Origin: Gemmatimonadota bacterium
GTDB taxonomy: Bacteria; Gemmatimonadota; Gemmatimonadetes; Gemmatimonadales; GWC2-71-9
DNA: 6,524 nt
Assembly (NCBI GenBank): GCA_003221075.1
Contig: QHUF01000171.1
Coordinates: forward strand, 1-6,524
Direction: 5' to 3'
The notes under the pieces are model-generated. The model did not search any database. It was not told where the DNA came from and worked only from the letters and a program-made list of their open reading frames with translations. Below, piece after piece: positions 5,754 to 6,524 of this stretch; within the stretch, counting starts at the first letter, position 1; each line of letters begins with the position of its first letter. The translations under genes were made by a program, and so were the position numbers.

Positions 5754-6410
5754 ATGGGCCTGCATCTCAACTACGAGTTGCGCCTGCCACATGCGGCAAC
5801 CGCCGAAGAGGTGGGGACTGTGCTGGTCAGGCTGCGCGACTTTGCCCTCACGTTGTCCTTCAAGAGCGTGACCGAGATCTACCGGCCTGAGCCCGGCCTG
5901 TTCGACTCTCGCCATGGCGGTTTACGGTTTCTGGCGTCCGTCATCGCGAAGGTGTTTGTCGATGATACTCCGCCATTGATTGCAGATATCGATTTGGTGC
6001 GGGGATTTTCGGTCATTCCTGGAAACGGTTGCGAATCCGCGGCGTTTGCGTTCATGCCGAGAGCAGATCAGAGCGGCAAACATGGAGACTGGTTCTGGTA
6101 TTCATCCTGCAAGACCCAGTACGCGTCGGTGATCAGCGATGCTCACCTGGTGGCCTGTCATAGCGGGCTGGTGACGCTGCTCGACCGTGCGATCGACCTT
6201 GGCGTGAGCGTCGTGGTGCGCGATGAAACCCGCTACTGGGAAACGCGAGATGAGCAGTGCCTGATCAGCGAAGTGCACAACATGAACCGAATTGTCGCCG
6301 AACTCGCCGGCAACCTGAGCGACCATGACGGCGGGGTGAACGGCCGCGTGCACGCACCCATTTTTGGCCACCCTCGTTTTGAACATCTCGAGATGGGGCA
6401 AGACGAGTAG
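5754..6410 (+). CDS. Uncharacterised 218-residue cytosolic protein
   Basis: I do not recognise a named domain. The protein opens MGLHLNYELRLPHAATAEEV and shows no signal peptide or membrane helix, so it is probably cytosolic. It has well-structured, mixed alpha/beta sequence: GTVLVRLRDFALTLSF (helix), LRFLASVIAKVFVDD, a central aromatic block GDWFWYSSCKTQYASVISDA then HLVACHSGLVTLLDRAIDLG, then VSVVVRDETRYWETRDEQCL, and a C-terminal HAPIFGHPRFEHLEM. The aromatic/Cys/His-rich centre (Cys near 119 and 135, plus HLVACH) and the acidic RDETRYWETRD block are the likely functional surface. Codon usage looks typical coding but slightly less GC-rich than the chr genes (GATTGC, GATATCGATTTGG near 5978-5998). 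The ATG at 5754 is the natural start because the conserved-looking sequence begins immediately; no Shine-Dalgarno precedes it. It is divergent from the DUF4395 unit and appears monocistronic. I have an impression of similar conserved hypothetical proteins in other soil bacteria but cannot confirm it. Confidence 0.72.
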   Translation: MGLHLNYELRLPHAATAEEVGTVLVRLRDFALTLSFKSVTEIYRPEPGLFDSRHGGLRFLASVIAKVFVDDTPPLIADIDLVRGFSVIPGNGCESAAFAFMPRADQSGKHGDWFWYSSCKTQYASVISDAHLVACHSGLVTLLDRAIDLGVSVVVRDETRYWETRDEQCLISEVHNMNRIVAELAGNLSDHDGGVNGRVHAPIFGHPRFEHLEMGQDE

Positions 6411-6524
6411 CGTCCTTCGCGGAGCCTCGAGTGAGCGAGATCAGCCAGATTGCAAAGGCGACCATGGTCGCAAATTGATCGCGGCGGTTTGAACGGTGAT
6501 GATGGCCGACGAGTAGGGCAGAAT
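6411..6524. other. Intergenic tail without recognised feature
   Basis: This 114-nt stretch follows the 218-residue gene to the window edge. I see no hairpin with a T-run, no tRNA-like fold and no convincing start of a further gene on either strand; short open frames here have no recognisable protein character. Confidence 0.5.

Noticed and set aside
6102..6401. 99-residue minus-strand frame inside the 218-residue gene
   Set aside because: Shadow of a longer plus-strand gene with a protein-like sequence; no ribosome-binding site or domain.

Overview
The window is GC-rich bacterial chromosomal DNA with dense, short-spaced genes. Gene content (a ChrB/ChrA chromate module, PepSY and DUF1259 exported proteins, a GH16 glucanase, a DUF4395 membrane protein and an unfamiliar cytosolic protein) fits a free-living soil or sediment bacterium. 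A Gemmatimonadota-, Acidobacteriota- or Myxococcota-like source is my guess from protein style only; nothing here fixes the taxon. I see no transposase, integrase, tRNA, rRNA or CRISPR array.

Layout: (1) 2664 down to 1, minus strand: a tightly coupled chromate-resistance operon in the order stand-alone ChrB C-terminal-domain protein, compact ChrB, ChrA transporter, then an exported lipoprotein cut by the window edge. Neighbouring reading frames overlap by 1 and 4 nt. (2) 2665-2772: a divergent, locally AT-rich promoter region. (3) 2773-4121, plus strand: a secreted PepSY-repeat protein followed by a DUF1259 (LppY/LpqO-type) gene whose first repeat is broken by a deletion that also shifts the frame. 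(4) 5547 down to 4158, minus strand: a DUF4395 four-helix membrane protein overlapping a secreted GH16 beta-glucanase. (5) 5548-5753: an intergenic region with a perfect 34-bp tandem duplication just upstream of the DUF4395 ribosome-binding site. (6) 5754-6410, plus strand: a 218-residue protein of no recognised domain, apparently translated without a Shine-Dalgarno site. (7) 6411-6524: no gene seen.

How they may work together: ChrA expels chromate from the cytoplasm; the ChrB proteins are expected to sense chromate and control, or otherwise assist, the operon. The PepSY and DUF1259 proteins transcribed away from it may be an envelope branch of the same response, but that rests on position alone. 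The GH16/DUF4395 pair and the 218-residue protein appear unrelated to chromate. The most unusual points are the doubled ChrB C-terminal domain with a ChrB lacking most of its central linker, the decayed DUF1259 gene, and the duplicated operator/promoter unit.
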